Assembly (NCBI RefSeq): GCF_000204055.1
Contig: NW_006768806.1
Span: 695,352 to 759,351 of the forward strand
DNA: 64,000 nt
Direction of reading: 5' to 3'
Origin: Melampsora larici-populina 98AG31
Lineage: Eukaryota; Basidiomycota; Pucciniomycetes; Pucciniales; Melampsoraceae
Every line of letters starts with the position of its first letter. The stretch's first letter is position 1. Below the pieces are notes generated by a model, which ran no database searches, was not told the origin of the DNA, and saw only the letters and a program-made list of their open reading frames with translations. Below, piece after piece: positions 63,544-64,000 of this stretch. The position numbers and the translations under genes are program-made.

Positions 63544-64000
63544 TTCATCCTAGATCTCCATCCCTAGTAAGACATTTTGAAAAGAGACACTTATTTATCA
63601 TGAGGTGCTATGTACTTTTTGTCTGATAGGAATGGATCTCTTTTGCATTACCCACCTACTATTATCCACAATCCTCTTCTTGGCCTATTCCCAATTGTCA
63701 ATACTTGTACCAACTTTCAGAGAGTGTTGCAAACCTTTGCCTTGGACTGATTTCCATGTGTTTGACACAGTGGGATACCAAACTTCCGAGAAAATGCATC
63801 ACCTTTCCAGCACCATAGTGATCCACTATGGGAAATGAACAATCAAATACATGAAATAAACAGTTAAAATGTGGTATAATTCACTGCTGCAATGGCGCTC
63901 ATATGCAATAATAAACTGTACCAAAAACTTGTTTTCTCCAATTCCACAGAATGTTTAAGTAATCAAATAGCTCTAAGAATCTAGCCTGATTCAACAGAAT
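63544..64000. other. Right edge, no recognised gene
   Basis: An open frame at 63605-63838 (plus) includes CKPLPWTDFHVFDTVGYQTS, which may be a transposon fragment, but nothing decisive is seen before the window ends. Confidence 0.3.

Noticed and set aside
1..64000. CRISPR array, bacterial operons or riboswitches
   Set aside because: The tandem repeats have no regular unique spacers, and the genes are spliced eukaryotic genes.

Overview
The window looks like nuclear DNA of a basidiomycete, most likely a rust fungus (Pucciniomycotina; an inference). The host genes have many short GT-AG introns and encode typical fungal proteins: a laccase with exons as short as 9 nt, cutinases, Pus7, a Ste14-type methyltransferase and a fungal phosphopantothenate-cysteine ligase. 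They sit in AT-rich DNA that is mostly transposable elements. There is no operon structure, and I saw no rRNA, tRNA or CRISPR array.

Layout. 0-6.6 kb is a mosaic of dead elements: a tyrosine-recombinase ORF with all catalytic residues, a degenerate Ty3/Gypsy element, a reversed copia gag remnant and a second tyrosine-recombinase tail. 7.6-11.0 kb is a laccase gene on the minus strand with four micro-exons. 13.5-31 kb is a repeat district. It has a hairpin-studded element (13536-14334), a solo LTR split by a 9.7-kb Mutator-like element with a 10-bp target duplication (14492-24169), and a second solo LTR (29665-30739). The Mutator-like element carries a 0.8-kb CACTA-ended inverted-repeat element and a 2.2-kb array of about twenty short palindromes. 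32.6-33.4 kb is a small cysteine-rich secreted protein gene, a candidate effector. 35.2-38.3 kb is PUS7.

38.77-49.43 kb is a three-level nest. A PIF/Harbinger-like DNA transposon encodes a DDE nuclease and a Myb-like partner. A Ty3/Gypsy chromovirus (39954-46212, duplication GATTC) interrupts the Myb-like gene. A 383-bp CACTA-type miniature element (duplication TCT) interrupts the chromovirus exactly between RNase H and integrase. A 100-N assembly gap lies in the right end of the Harbinger element.

49.7-62 kb is the gene-rich part: phosphopantothenate-cysteine ligase (minus), a VAMP7-type R-SNARE (plus), isoprenylcysteine methyltransferase (minus), and two cutinase paralogues (both minus) from a roughly 2-kb segmental duplication around an MFS transporter gene (plus). 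The last 2 kb has no recognised gene but holds another CACTA-type miniature element.

The most unusual signals are the palindrome arrays, in which substitutions on one stem arm are matched on the other; a family of miniature elements ending CACTRCCAGCATA with perfect 3-bp duplications; the reconstructable insertion order of the nests; and a 10-nt complementarity suggesting self-primed reverse transcription in the chromovirus. All calls come from reading the sequence; no database search was run.
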